A DNA stretch of 64,000 nucleotides from an uncultured Bacteroidia bacterium (GTDB lineage Bacteria > Bacteroidota > Bacteroidia > Bacteroidales > Prolixibacteraceae), in assembly GCA_903897145.1 (NCBI GenBank), contig CAIUAN010000038.1, forward strand, positions 124,001 through 188,000, given 5' to 3'. A program made the position numbers and the translations under genes. Below the pieces are notes generated by a model that was not told the DNA's origin, did no database searches, and saw only the letters and a list, made by a program, of their open reading frames with translations. This document shows positions 55,145 to 64,000 of this stretch, piece by piece; the stretch's first letter is position 1; the number at the start of each line of letters is the position of its first letter.

Positions 55145-55816
55145 TTAGGTATTAATATAACGCATCAAAAGATCATATCGATCATCAAAAAAGGATTTGT
55201 TCTCCGACTGATCTTGATAGGTTGCCTTAATCAAGTAATCGTATCGCGTAAAAGTTTGAATAATTCCTGAAAGGTCAACTGCACTAACTTTTATGGTAAT
55301 TTCCATTTTTTTTGATGCTCCTGGTTTTTTCGAGACATAAAGGCTAAGAATTCGTGCATCATTCCCCTCGATAATTTGCGAAATTTGCGAAAGAGAATAG
55401 TCCGAGTCTAATAATTCCAAGACTATAATACCTCCAGGTTCACTTGACGAAAATAATTCAGAAAGCTTAAGGGCTAAATCATCACGTGTAATCGATCCGA
55501 TATAAGTATTGTCAAAATCTAAAACAGGCACTATGGAAACCCCCAAATTAAGGGCTATGCTAGCGACTTCAAAAATATGTTGATTTCCATAAACATATGG
55601 CTGAAGGGTAATTGGACTTATGATTTTATCAATTTTACTCTCGAAATTTTCAGCATCATAAATAGCTTTATCCGAGATAACTCCAACAAAAAGCTTATCC
55701 ACAACAACCGGCAGATGAGAGATCCGAAACATCTCCATTAGCGCAAGCACTTTAGAGCCAAACTCATCTGGTGTTACGATTGGGATAGATTCAGATATGA
55801 GATTTTTAGCAATCAA
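55145..55816 (-). CDS. CBS-pair protein with ACT-like C-terminal domain
   Basis: A 223-residue soluble protein with two CBS domains (about 1-60 and 70-120) and a C-terminal alpha/beta region (about 130-210) resembling ACT domains (IIVLELLDSDYSLSQISQII). CBS pairs bind adenine nucleotides, so it may sense ATP/AMP or NAD. It is immediately upstream of nadK (6 bases) and divergent from pdxJ. No catalytic motif is seen, so a regulatory role is inferred. Confidence 0.84.
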   Translation of the reverse strand: MIAKNLISESIPIVTPDEFGSKVLALMEMFRISHLPVVVDKLFVGVISDKAIYDAENFESKIDKIISPITLQPYVYGNQHIFEVASIALNLGVSIVPVLDFDNTYIGSITRDDLALKLSELFSSSEPGGIIVLELLDSDYSLSQISQIIEGNDARILSLYVSKKPGASKKMEITIKVSAVDLSGIIQTFTRYDYLIKATYQDQSENKSFFDDRYDLLMRYINT

Positions 55817-55887
55817 AACGGTACAATTTTTATCTTTAAATCAAATCAATGTTGTAAATTGCACACTCAAATAAGTGCTTTAAAACT

Positions 55888-56604
55888 ATGGCTCGATTAA
55901 GCGTAAATATAAATAAAATTGCAACACTGCGGAATACCCGAGATGGAATTATACCCAATGTATTATTAGCTGCAGTAAATTGCGAGCGATTTGGGGCTCA
56001 GGGAATCACTGTGCATCCGCGCCCTGACGAAAGACATATTCGTTATGCTGACGTAAGAGGCTTAAAACCAATCATAACAACAGAATTCAACATTGAAGGA
56101 TTTCCAAATCGTTCATTCTTGGATTTAGTCATAGAAGTACGAGCAGACCAGGTAACTTTAGTCCCAGATGCCGACGATGCCATTACCTCGAATGCTGGTT
56201 GGGATACCATTAAACATAAAAATTTACTAACTGATATCGTTGCTGAGCTTAAAGAAGCTGGGATAAGAGTTTCGATATTTGTTGGTGCAGAAGAGAAAAT
56301 GGTTGAAGGGGCCGCTATTATTGGAGCAGACAGAATAGAACTCTATACCGAGCCTTATGCTTCTAACTATAACCTAAATCGGGATGCCGCCATAAAACCT
56401 TTTATGCATGCTGCGATCGCTGCGAAAGCTTTTAAGCTCGGAGTCAATGCAGGTCACGATTTAAACCTGGACAACCTACAATTCTTCAACGAATCGATCC
56501 CCAATTTATTAGAAGTCTCAATTGGTCACGCCTTAATTGCGGATGCTTTATACCTGGGTCTGGAGCAAACCATACTTAAATACAAAGCTTGTCTTGGCGA
56601 ATGA
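55888..56604 (+). CDS. pdxJ: Pyridoxine 5'-phosphate synthase
   Basis: A 238-residue TIM-barrel enzyme condensing 1-deoxyxylulose 5-phosphate with 3-amino-2-oxopropyl phosphate to make PNP in vitamin B6 synthesis. The start LSVNINKIATLRNTR, the phosphate-binding HPRPDERHI and the GVNAGHDLNLDNL block are diagnostic. Length matches PdxJ. The stop overlaps the ATG of the alpha/beta hydrolase (ATGA), so they are coupled, with the hydrolase having no evident link to B6. Confidence 0.96.
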   Translation: MARLSVNINKIATLRNTRDGIIPNVLLAAVNCERFGAQGITVHPRPDERHIRYADVRGLKPIITTEFNIEGFPNRSFLDLVIEVRADQVTLVPDADDAITSNAGWDTIKHKNLLTDIVAELKEAGIRVSIFVGAEEKMVEGAAIIGADRIELYTEPYASNYNLNRDAAIKPFMHAAIAAKAFKLGVNAGHDLNLDNLQFFNESIPNLLEVSIGHALIADALYLGLEQTILKYKACLGE

Positions 56605-57410
56605 GTGTAACCTTAAATCATAGAAAATCAGGGCATGGCGAACCACTAGTAATTCTTCATGGTCTCTATGGTTCATCAGACAACTGGAGCAGTATTGGAA
56701 GAGCACTCGAAGGTCGATTTACCGTTTATATACCCGACTTAAGAAATCATGGCTCCTCACCTCACGCACCTTCGCATACCTACCAAGACCTATCTGACGA
56801 TCTTTACCAGTTTTTTGTCGATCATCATCTCTCACGAGCTATTATCTTAGGCCATAGCATGGGCGGAAAAGCAGCGATGATGTTTGCGGCCGAATATCCT
56901 GAGCTTATTAAAGGACTCGTGATAGCCGATATAGCTCCAAAGAGTTATTACTTAATCGATCGACCATTTACGGCTGTGCTTCAGCATGAAATTATCTTAG
57001 GCCTAATGGAGAATCTCGATCTGACAACAGTTCATTCACGAAAAGAGATTGACCATTATCTTGCCGAAAAACTGCAAGACAGTACCTTGCGCCAGTTTTT
57101 AATCAAAAATATACATCGTACAAAAGAGAATCACTTCGAATGGAAAATTAACGTCCCAGTGCTTAAAAAAGCACTAATCTCCATTAGCAGTGGTATGAAT
57201 AGTGATTGGTTTGATGACAGACGACCTATTCTGCAGTATCCTGTTACCTTTATTCGGGGGTTACGATCGGACTACATCACAAACGATGATATTCCAATGA
57301 TTAAAGAGATCTATCCCGATGCGCGAATTATCGATATTGCAGAGGCAGGTCATTGGCTGCACGCCGAACAACCGGAGAAATTCATTGAAGCCTTACTGTC
57401 GGTTATATAG
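56601..57410 (+). CDS. Alpha/beta-fold hydrolase (YbfF-like esterase)
   Basis: A 269-residue alpha/beta hydrolase. The oxyanion HGLYGSSDNW, the nucleophile elbow GHSMGGKAA (Ser about 97) and the C-terminal His in EAGHWLHAE (about 253) are visible; the acid is probably Asp in the region after RPILQYPV. ATG 56601 (MSVTLNHRK) overlaps the pdxJ stop; an in-frame TTG at 56589 lies inside pdxJ. Resembles YbfF thioesterase/esterases; substrate unknown. The end overlaps malQ by 18 bases on the opposite strand. Confidence 0.87.
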   Translation: MSVTLNHRKSGHGEPLVILHGLYGSSDNWSSIGRALEGRFTVYIPDLRNHGSSPHAPSHTYQDLSDDLYQFFVDHHLSRAIILGHSMGGKAAMMFAAEYPELIKGLVIADIAPKSYYLIDRPFTAVLQHEIILGLMENLDLTTVHSRKEIDHYLAEKLQDSTLRQFLIKNIHRTKENHFEWKINVPVLKKALISISSGMNSDWFDDRRPILQYPVTFIRGLRSDYITNDDIPMIKEIYPDARIIDIAEAGHWLHAEQPEKFIEALLSVI

Positions 57411-58874
57411 TTCGGTCAGGAATTTCAAGTGTGCTCCACTTTCCTTTAGATCAACCTGATCACTTAACCTCCAGCGCCAGTTATTCTCAATAGTCCCTGG
57501 GGTATTCATCCTTGCGGTAGAATCAAATCCTAAAACATCCTGTAAAGGGAGAATGGCAGTTTTCGCTGAGGATCCCATAACGAAACGGATCATTGACCAA
57601 TGATTAAGGGTTGAATTTCCTAAATAGGTTTTCAATAAACGACGCTCCTCCCCTTTAACCTTATTTATCCAGCCAGCGGTGGTATCATTATCATGAGTAC
57701 CCGTGTAAACGATAAAATCAGACTCATAATTATGAGGCAAATGTTCATTTGTCGAATCAGATGCAAAGGCGAATTGTAGCACCTTCATACCTGGAAGATT
57801 GAATTTTTTGCGCAGCTGATGAACCTCCTTCGTAATTGTTCCAAGATCTTCTGCAACAATTGGCAAATGACCAATCTGACTTTGTAAAATCGATAAAATA
57901 GCGTCACCGTCAGCTTTCAACCACTCACCTTTCACTGCAGTCTTTTCACCAAATGGAATTGCCCAATACGATTCTAATCCTCTAAAATGATCTATACGAA
58001 CCAGATCAAACATTCGCAGGTTAAAATGCAAACGTGCAATCCACCAATTATAATTCTGATTTCGTAATTCCTGCCAGTTATAAAGTGGATTGCCCCATAA
58101 CTGCCCTGTCTCACTAAAATAGTCTGGGGGAACTCCCCCAACAGCAATTGGCTTATTCTGCTCATCCAACTGAAAAAGTTTCTGATTAGTCCAAACATCA
58201 ACACTGTCATATGAAACATAAAGAGGTACATCGCCAACTATTTGTATCTTCTTTTCATTTGCATATCGCTTCAGTGCAAACCACTGCTTAAAGAACATAA
58301 ATTGAATAAATCGCTGGTATTCAATATCATCTCTATAGGTCCGATAATGCACATGGAGGGCATCCGGATTTAAACTTACGAGCGATGCTTCCCAATGACT
58401 CCAGTCTTTACCTTTCAGGTTTTTACGACAGGCATAAAACATTGACCAATCTTCGAGCCACCAGCTATTTTCATCCCAAAAATGGAGATATTCGTCCCAT
58501 CCAAAGCCCCCTGTCTCCCTAAATCGATTAAATGCTTTATGTAAATATGGCTCTCTAAATTTGCGCACCTGATGATAATCAACACTCTCTACAGGGAAAG
58601 CCTTTGTAGGCTTTGCTATCTTGTCAATCAGCAGTCCTAATTTTTCTAATTCATCTAAATCAACCAAATCAGCATTTCCTGCAAAAGCCGAATAACATTG
58701 ATACGGAGAATGACTAAAATCAGTAGGTCCTAACGGTAGTATTTGCCATATTTTCTGGCCCGAATCGGCAAGCCAATCAACAAAATGATATGCCTCAATA
58801 CCTAATGAGCCAATACCATATTTACCGGGCAATGAGGTAGGATGAAGCAGTATTCCGGAGGTGCGATTAGACAT
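57393..58874 (-). CDS. malQ: 4-alpha-glucanotransferase (GH77)
   Basis: A 493-residue amylomaltase that transfers alpha-1,4-glucan segments. GH77 motifs are visible: RTSGILLHPTSLPGKYGIGSLG, VRIDHFRGLESYW (catalytic Asp), VAEDLGTIT (acid/base Glu) and GTHDNDTTAGW (third Asp). ATG 58874 (MSNRTSG) is chosen; an in-frame upstream start would add 18 residues of unrelated hydrophobic sequence read through the repeat cluster edge. Works on maltodextrins and glycogen. The upstream region holds the intergenic repeats. Confidence 0.94.
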   Translation of the reverse strand: MSNRTSGILLHPTSLPGKYGIGSLGIEAYHFVDWLADSGQKIWQILPLGPTDFSHSPYQCYSAFAGNADLVDLDELEKLGLLIDKIAKPTKAFPVESVDYHQVRKFREPYLHKAFNRFRETGGFGWDEYLHFWDENSWWLEDWSMFYACRKNLKGKDWSHWEASLVSLNPDALHVHYRTYRDDIEYQRFIQFMFFKQWFALKRYANEKKIQIVGDVPLYVSYDSVDVWTNQKLFQLDEQNKPIAVGGVPPDYFSETGQLWGNPLYNWQELRNQNYNWWIARLHFNLRMFDLVRIDHFRGLESYWAIPFGEKTAVKGEWLKADGDAILSILQSQIGHLPIVAEDLGTITKEVHQLRKKFNLPGMKVLQFAFASDSTNEHLPHNYESDFIVYTGTHDNDTTAGWINKVKGEERRLLKTYLGNSTLNHWSMIRFVMGSSAKTAILPLQDVLGFDSTARMNTPGTIENNWRWRLSDQVDLKESGAHLKFLTELYNRQ

Positions 58875-58895
58875 ATAATTAAATAATATAATAAA

Positions 58896-59113
58896 CACAT
58901 TAGGCACATAGGACACATTAGTAGGCACATTAGAAACTATTGTGTCTATTGTGTTTCCCTACTGTGTTCTATTGTGTTTCTCTTTTTTCTTTTCACCACA
59001 TTAGGCACATAGAACACATTAGAGAACCTATGTGTCTATTGTGTTTCCCTACTGTGTCCTACTGTGTTTCTCTTTTTTAACACATTAGGCTCATAGAGCA
59101 CATTAGAAAACAT
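58896..59113. repeat. Intergenic imperfect-hairpin repeat cluster (two full units and one partial)
   Basis: Units begin at 58896, 58997 and 59081. Each starts with CACATTAGG-type words and, in the two complete units, is followed by a right arm of GTGT-words (58941-58988 and 59031-59078) that differ at only two of 48 bases. The left arm is roughly the reverse complement of part of the right arm, so each unit can fold. Unit 1 has an extra 10-11 bases, as from slippage. Confidence 0.88.
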
Positions 59114-59121
59114 ATCAAAAT

Positions 59122-61212
59122 TTATTTCAACCATTTATCCAACCATTGGAAATAGACTCGTTGCCAAAGAATTCCGTTTTGTGGTTGAAGAACCCAATGA
59201 CATTCATCAGGAAAAAAGAGAAATTCGGCAGGAATACCCTTTAATTTAGCCGCATTATAAGCACCCATTCCTTGCGTATAAGGGATTCGCAAATCCTTTT
59301 CTCCATGAATAACTAGGAGTGGTGTATCCCAATTTTGGACAAATTTATGAGGCGAGAAATTCTTGTAGGTATTCTGAGCCACTTTGTTATTCATATCCCA
59401 ATAAGAACCACCATTATCCCAATTCACAAACCACATCTCATCTGTTGTCGAATACATCGCTTCGAGATTGAAAATTCCGCAATGCGAGACAAAAGCCTTA
59501 AATCGTTTTTGATGATGACCAGCTAAATAATACACCGAATATCCGCCATAACTTGCACCAACAGCTCCTAATCGATCTTTATCAACAAAAGGCTCTTTAG
59601 CCAAATGATCAATTGCCGACAGGTAATCTTTCATGTTCTGACCCCCATAATCACCGGAGATCTGTTCGTTCCATGCTTGGCCGAAACCAGGAAGTCCGCG
59701 ACGGTTAGGAGCCACTATAATATAGTCATTTGCAGCCATCATCTGAAAATTCCACCGATACGACCAGAACTGACTTACTGTACTTTGTGGACCACCTTCG
59801 CAGAACAGTAGGGTGGGATATTTCTTTTTCGGATCAAAATGAGGCGGATAGACAACCCACATCTGCATCTGTTTATGATCTGTTGTTTCGATCCATCGAC
59901 TTTCAACTTTTCCAAAGTTCAACTGATCCATCAAACCTTTAGTGGCTGTTGTAATTGGTTCATCTTTTCCTGTCAGTGGATCGACACGATAAATTTCTGC
60001 AGGATGAGACATTGAAACTTTTGAGGCTACTAGCTGCGAACCAGCAATTGCAACATCTTGATAATCATGTACTCCATCCGTAATTCGAATAATTGTATGA
60101 TCTTTCAAATCAAGTTTAAATATTTCATCTGTCGCGTGAATATCAGAAATAAAATAGATAGCCTTAGAATCAGCAGTCCAAGTTAATCCTTTCACATTTT
60201 GGTCGAAACTAGTCGTACAATCTACTTTCTCCCCACTTTTTAGGTTCGCTACAAAAAGTCTATTTTTATCTGCTTCATAACCATCGCGGGCCATACTTTC
60301 CCAAGCTAACATTTGACCATCGGGAGAGAAAACGGGGTTTGTATCATAACCCATCATACCCTCTGTGAAATTTGTGGTAACGCCTGTTTCGAGATTATAA
60401 AGATAAATATCTGAATTTGTTGATAAGGTATAAGCTTTACCCACCAACTTCTTACAGGTATATGCAATTTTTTTTCCATCAGAACTCCAGTTGATTTGCT
60501 CAATGCCACCCATTGGTTTCATTGGAGAATCAAACCGCTCATCCTTCATTAGATCCTTATCTCCACTCAGACCAGAAGAGGTGTAGGAAGCGAGAAAAAT
60601 ATGCTGATAGGTGTAATCATGCCAGCTGTCCCAATGGCGATACATGAGATCAGTCTCAAGTCGAGCATTTGCCAGGGGCAGATCTGGATATAGATCATGA
60701 ATATTCTGATCTAATTTAACCGATTTGATATAAAGAATATGCTTCAGATCAGGCGAATATTTGAATCCGGAGATGCCATCAGCAACATTCGAAATTTGAA
60801 CCTTATCCGACCCATCAAGATTCATCTCCCAAAGTTGTGCAGACCCTGATTTTGATGAGATATAGCCAATTTTCAGTCCATCAGGACGCCATTGCTCCTC
60901 CCCCTCTTTTTCGGCGGTATCGGTAAGTTTTTTGGCTTCTCCCCCAGCTACTGGACTTAGATAGATATCTCGATATGATTTATTCTCCGCAATATTAAAA
61001 TTGGTAATGCCATAGATTACGAACTTGCCATCAGGAGAAACCTGCATACCTCCAACTCGTCCAAACGACCACAGCACTTCTGGAGTCATCCGATCTGAAG
61101 TAAGTTTGGGCGTTAAAGGAACAAAATTAGGCTTTACTGAAGTTGGTTTTTCATTTTTCATGCAGGCTGTAAAAGAGATCAGAATAATAAAAAATAAAGA
61201 TAATTTCTTCAT
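59122..61212 (-). CDS. S9-family prolyl oligopeptidase-like lipoprotein
   Basis: A 696-residue serine peptidase. A lipoprotein signal (MKKLSLFFIILISFTAC) precedes a seven-bladed beta-propeller of WD40-like repeats (about 45-420) and the C-terminal alpha/beta hydrolase domain with nucleophile GASYGGY (Ser about 553), Asp in HGEKDLRIPY (about 640) and His in DECHWV (about 672). It resembles DPP-IV/acylaminoacyl peptidases that trim peptides in the periplasm. ATG 61212 is chosen because the longer start only adds a non-signal stretch. Confidence 0.92.
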   Translation of the reverse strand: MKKLSLFFIILISFTACMKNEKPTSVKPNFVPLTPKLTSDRMTPEVLWSFGRVGGMQVSPDGKFVIYGITNFNIAENKSYRDIYLSPVAGGEAKKLTDTAEKEGEEQWRPDGLKIGYISSKSGSAQLWEMNLDGSDKVQISNVADGISGFKYSPDLKHILYIKSVKLDQNIHDLYPDLPLANARLETDLMYRHWDSWHDYTYQHIFLASYTSSGLSGDKDLMKDERFDSPMKPMGGIEQINWSSDGKKIAYTCKKLVGKAYTLSTNSDIYLYNLETGVTTNFTEGMMGYDTNPVFSPDGQMLAWESMARDGYEADKNRLFVANLKSGEKVDCTTSFDQNVKGLTWTADSKAIYFISDIHATDEIFKLDLKDHTIIRITDGVHDYQDVAIAGSQLVASKVSMSHPAEIYRVDPLTGKDEPITTATKGLMDQLNFGKVESRWIETTDHKQMQMWVVYPPHFDPKKKYPTLLFCEGGPQSTVSQFWSYRWNFQMMAANDYIIVAPNRRGLPGFGQAWNEQISGDYGGQNMKDYLSAIDHLAKEPFVDKDRLGAVGASYGGYSVYYLAGHHQKRFKAFVSHCGIFNLEAMYSTTDEMWFVNWDNGGSYWDMNNKVAQNTYKNFSPHKFVQNWDTPLLVIHGEKDLRIPYTQGMGAYNAAKLKGIPAEFLFFPDECHWVLQPQNGILWQRVYFQWLDKWLK

Positions 61213-61368
61213 TGTCTGAATTTTTAGTGTGAGCAAAAATATTCGAAATAACTAAACGCAAATCAAAATAATCCAGTAGAGCTAGTTTGACCACCAAATG
61301 CAATATGGTATCGCAGCAGCTAAAAAGCAAAGTAATTCTTGCAGAACAATATATAAAATCCGATAAAA

Positions 61369-62667
61369 TTAATCTAACTCATTTAGGTAGGCACGAAAGG
61401 CACTATACTCTGAAGAAAGCGGAATTGTCTGCTTAGTCCCCTTCATGAAATTTTGCAATTTATGTGGCATAGGAACATTTCCTTTTCCAACAATTGGCTC
61501 AACGGTATCGGTAAACTTAGCAGGATGAGCAGTTTCTAAAAATATACCAGTCTGTCCATCTTTTAAAAGTTCTTGTAGTGCCCGATAACCCACCGCTCCA
61601 TGAGGATCCATCAGATAGCCCGTTTGTTGAAAAACAGCCAACAGAGTTTCTCGAATTTGTTCGTCATTGTAAGTTGTCCCAACCATATCTGCAGCAATTG
61701 CGCTATGGTCATTTTTATAGAGATCAAGAATACGAGCAAAATTACTTGGGTCACCCACATCCATGGCATTAGCTATCGTAGAGACCGAAGGGCGCGGAGA
61801 ATAAATTTCAGTCTTAAGATATTGAAAAACAATGTCATTTAAATTATTTGCGGCGATAAATTTATGAACTGGCAAGCCCATTTTTTTTGCGAACAAACCA
61901 GCCGTAAGGTTTCCAAAATTGCCACTAGGAACTGAAAATACCACTTCACGTGATTTATCTTCCAACTTGGCCCAAGCATTAAAATAATAAAATGCTTGCG
62001 GTAAGAAGCGTGCTACATTGATAGAATTAGCAGATGTTATGGTGATTTTATTTTTCAATATCTCATCCATAAAGGCCGACTTAACCAATGCTTGACAATC
62101 ATCGAAAGTGCCCTCTACCTCAAGAGCGGTGATATTCTGGCCTAAGGTAGTAAACTGCATCTCTTGTATCTCACTAACTTTTCCCTTTGGATAAAGGACA
62201 TGTACTTTTATCCCAGGCACTCCTAAGAAACCATTTGCCACCGCACTTCCAGTATCACCAGAAGTTGCTACAAGAACATGCACAATTTTTTTCTCTTTAC
62301 CTAAAAAATGAGAAAGTACGCGGGCCATAAAACGTGCACCTACATCCTTAAAGGCTGCCGTTGGACCATGAAAAAGTTCCAAAGAATAAATGTCCTTGCT
62401 AACACTTACCAACGGAGTATCAAACGTCAAGGTATTAAACACAATCTTCTGAAGGGTATATTCAGGAATATCTTCACCAAAGAAATGTTTCGCTACCTCA
62501 AAAGAGATTTCTTGAAAATTCATACCCTCTATCTCTTTAAAGAACGAGGCTGGCATAGGGACAATACGTTCAGGCATGAATAATCCACGATCGGCAGCTA
62601 ATCCCTGAGTAACCGCCAAATCAAGCGTAACATCTGATGTATTATGGTTAGTACTATAATATTTCAT
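61369..62667 (-). CDS. thrC: Threonine synthase
   Basis: A 432-residue PLP enzyme converting O-phosphohomoserine to threonine. The PLP lysine is Lys107 in FHGPTAAFKDVGARF, with the N-terminal MKYYSTNHNT and a downstream SVPSGNFGNLTAGL phosphate-binding region. ATG 62667 is preferred over a TTG two codons earlier. It is transcribed after the ApgM-like gene (87 bases between), the arrangement used for threonine synthesis in Bacteroidota. Confidence 0.96.
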   Translation of the reverse strand: MKYYSTNHNTSDVTLDLAVTQGLAADRGLFMPERIVPMPASFFKEIEGMNFQEISFEVAKHFFGEDIPEYTLQKIVFNTLTFDTPLVSVSKDIYSLELFHGPTAAFKDVGARFMARVLSHFLGKEKKIVHVLVATSGDTGSAVANGFLGVPGIKVHVLYPKGKVSEIQEMQFTTLGQNITALEVEGTFDDCQALVKSAFMDEILKNKITITSANSINVARFLPQAFYYFNAWAKLEDKSREVVFSVPSGNFGNLTAGLFAKKMGLPVHKFIAANNLNDIVFQYLKTEIYSPRPSVSTIANAMDVGDPSNFARILDLYKNDHSAIAADMVGTTYNDEQIRETLLAVFQQTGYLMDPHGAVGYRALQELLKDGQTGIFLETAHPAKFTDTVEPIVGKGNVPMPHKLQNFMKGTKQTIPLSSEYSAFRAYLNELD

Positions 62668-62754
62668 GGTCAATAATTTCGTATTCTCATGTTTTTACTC
62701 GTATAGTTCTGGTCTTTTAAAACAGAAGGTCAAAAACAAAAGAGTTGAATTAAT

Positions 62755-63966
62755 TTAATTAGCTTTTAATAATTCCAGCATAAATTGATGGCTTTCTAAG
62801 ATGCCATAACCTCCTTTACTTGCAGCAATCTCATCATATTGAGTGACGCCATCTGGTTCAATTCCAGGGTACCAGATCAAAAATGGAACGGCATCACGAG
62901 TATGTGTTTTCAACTTCCAAGGCGTTGGATGATCCGGCAATATAGCAATTGCAACGGGCTCATCCATTCGTGATATTTGATCCACAAGATATTTTACAAC
63001 GCGATGGTCGAGGTATTCGATGGTTCTTAATTTAAGATCATAATCACCCTCATGACCGGCTTCATCGCTGGCTTCAATATGCAAATAAACGAAATCTTTA
63101 GTCTTTAGCTGTTCGAAAGCAGCCATTGCTTTCCCTTCGTAGTTCGTATCGTATAATCCTGTTGCACCCTCCACCTTAATCACTTCAAGTCCAGCATAAA
63201 CGCCAATTCCTTGAATTAAATCTACTGCGGAGATAACGGCTCCGCTTTGGATCCCAAACATCTGCTTCAAAGTCTTCATTGAAGGTTTATAGCCAGGCGA
63301 CCAAGGCCAGATGGCATTAGCTGGATCTTTACCCTCGCTTTTACGTTTAATATTGACCGGATGATTTTCTAATAGTTCTCTTGATTGAAGGATTAATTCA
63401 GCTAAAAGCTGGGCTGTTTCATCTCCTGTGCTATTTGTAGAGGTAGGTAATAAGTCATTTACCACTCCTCCAACATAATCATGAGGTGGAGCGCACTTAA
63501 GTGATTTATTACCCCCTTTGATAACGAGCAGATGTCGATAAGAAACGCCAGTATAAAAGTGGACCTTCTCATTGCCAAACGCAACGTTAAGTGCCTGAAT
63601 AAGCTCATCTGCTTCGGCTGTGGAGATATGACCAGATGAATGATTTTTTATCTTCTCGTCAGAAATACAGATTAGATTACAACGCAGACCTAAGTCACCT
63701 TCTTCAAGATTAACCCCTATGCTAGCTGCTTCGATGACACCTCTGCCTTCAAAAACAGCCTCCACGTCGTAACCCAAGACCGCAAGATTTGCCACTTCAC
63801 TCCCTGGATGCAATCGCTCAGGTATCGTCTTTAAAAGTCCAGAACGACCTTCTGCAGCCAATTGATCAATATGAGGAATATGAGCCGCCATCAAAGGGGT
63901 CAACCCATTATGCTCTAGCTCAGGCTGATCTGACATGCCATCACCTAAGATAACTATATATTTCAT
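62755..63966 (-). CDS. ApgM-family protein, probable non-orthologous homoserine kinase (ThrB2)
   Basis: A 403-residue member of the cofactor-independent phosphoglycerate mutase (ApgM) family of the alkaline phosphatase superfamily. Metal residues are in LGDGMSDQP (Asp9, Asp13), the nucleophile is Ser56 in HPGSEVANLAVLGYD, and the later EASDEAGHEGDYDLK and LPDHPTPW supply more ligands. In Bacteroides the thrC-adjacent copy acts as homoserine kinase, and this gene precedes thrC, so ThrB2 activity is more likely than glycolysis. It starts 34 bases from the right edge. Confidence 0.87.
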   Translation of the reverse strand: MKYIVILGDGMSDQPELEHNGLTPLMAAHIPHIDQLAAEGRSGLLKTIPERLHPGSEVANLAVLGYDVEAVFEGRGVIEAASIGVNLEEGDLGLRCNLICISDEKIKNHSSGHISTAEADELIQALNVAFGNEKVHFYTGVSYRHLLVIKGGNKSLKCAPPHDYVGGVVNDLLPTSTNSTGDETAQLLAELILQSRELLENHPVNIKRKSEGKDPANAIWPWSPGYKPSMKTLKQMFGIQSGAVISAVDLIQGIGVYAGLEVIKVEGATGLYDTNYEGKAMAAFEQLKTKDFVYLHIEASDEAGHEGDYDLKLRTIEYLDHRVVKYLVDQISRMDEPVAIAILPDHPTPWKLKTHTRDAVPFLIWYPGIEPDGVTQYDEIAASKGGYGILESHQFMLELLKAN

Positions 63967-64000
63967 TATAAGATTCTTAACTTTTAAATATTTGACACTT

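Overview
The window is a 64 kb stretch of a low-GC chromosome from a member of the Bacteroidota. The evidence is the gene content (OstA-like protein, DUF6089, DUF5063, DUF2795, DUF3500, DUF5009, DUF1080, MacB-type exporters with separate subunits, an ApgM-like gene beside threonine synthase) and the repeated promoter signature TAnnTTTG, sometimes with TTG about 19 bases upstream. Gene order resembles Bacteroidales/Marinilabiliales, but the genus cannot be read from the sequence. I see no rRNA, tRNA, CRISPR array, prophage or insertion sequence. It is mostly housekeeping chromosome with a few accessory patches.

Layout, left to right. 1-10.8 kb (+): a PhoH-type NTPase cut by the left edge, PpnP, a secreted DUF3472 protein, then an inositol-phosphatase/lipid A acyltransferase/glycosyltransferase run, an isochorismatase-like hydrolase, an M28 peptidase, a DUF3500 protein and a pirin. 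10.9-20.9 kb (+): a carbohydrate block. It holds a Tat-exported Gfo/Idh/MocA oxidoreductase and a large HEAT-repeat protein with two DUF1080 (3-keto-disaccharide hydrolase-like) domains. After a strong hairpin come a DUF5009/NagX-like acyltransferase, a flippase-like membrane protein, a sodium:solute symporter and a GH20 hexosaminidase whose usual catalytic Asp is Ala. A bidirectional terminator closes the block.

21-30 kb (-): a coiled-coil lipoprotein, a YbiT-type ABC-F protein, a PlsC-like acyltransferase with a nitrilase-family amidase, an NRAMP-like transporter paired with a soluble PRC/MgtE-N/CBS protein, and recG. The NRAMP/MgtE-like pair, with a leader that can hide its Shine-Dalgarno, is the most interesting regulatory unit here. 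30-38.2 kb (+): a degenerate methyltransferase-like protein, then a MacAB-TolC type exporter with two paralogous adaptors and a separate ATPase, a PduO-type cobalamin adenosyltransferase and a DUF2795 protein. 38.2-41.2 kb (-): OstA-like and SurA-like envelope biogenesis genes. A 746-base AT-rich spacer precedes recQ.

41.9-47.7 kb (+): recQ, DUF5063, a DEDD exonuclease, an RlmI-type rRNA methyltransferase and a DEAD-box helicase. 47.7-55.8 kb (-): murI, then the outer-membrane assembly operon (DUF6089, uppS, bamA, two OmpH/Skp chaperones) preceded by a CBS protein and NAD kinase. 55.9-57.4 kb (+): pdxJ and an alpha/beta hydrolase. 57.4-64 kb (-): malQ, an intergenic repeat cluster, an S9 peptidase lipoprotein, thrC and an ApgM/ThrB2-like gene that runs almost to the right edge.

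Functional themes are cell-envelope biogenesis (lipid A acylation, OstA, SurA, BamA, Skp, UppS, MurI), glycan and peptide scavenging by exported enzymes, metal and macrolide-type transport, and DNA/RNA maintenance. All functions are inferred from family resemblance read by eye; no database search was run.
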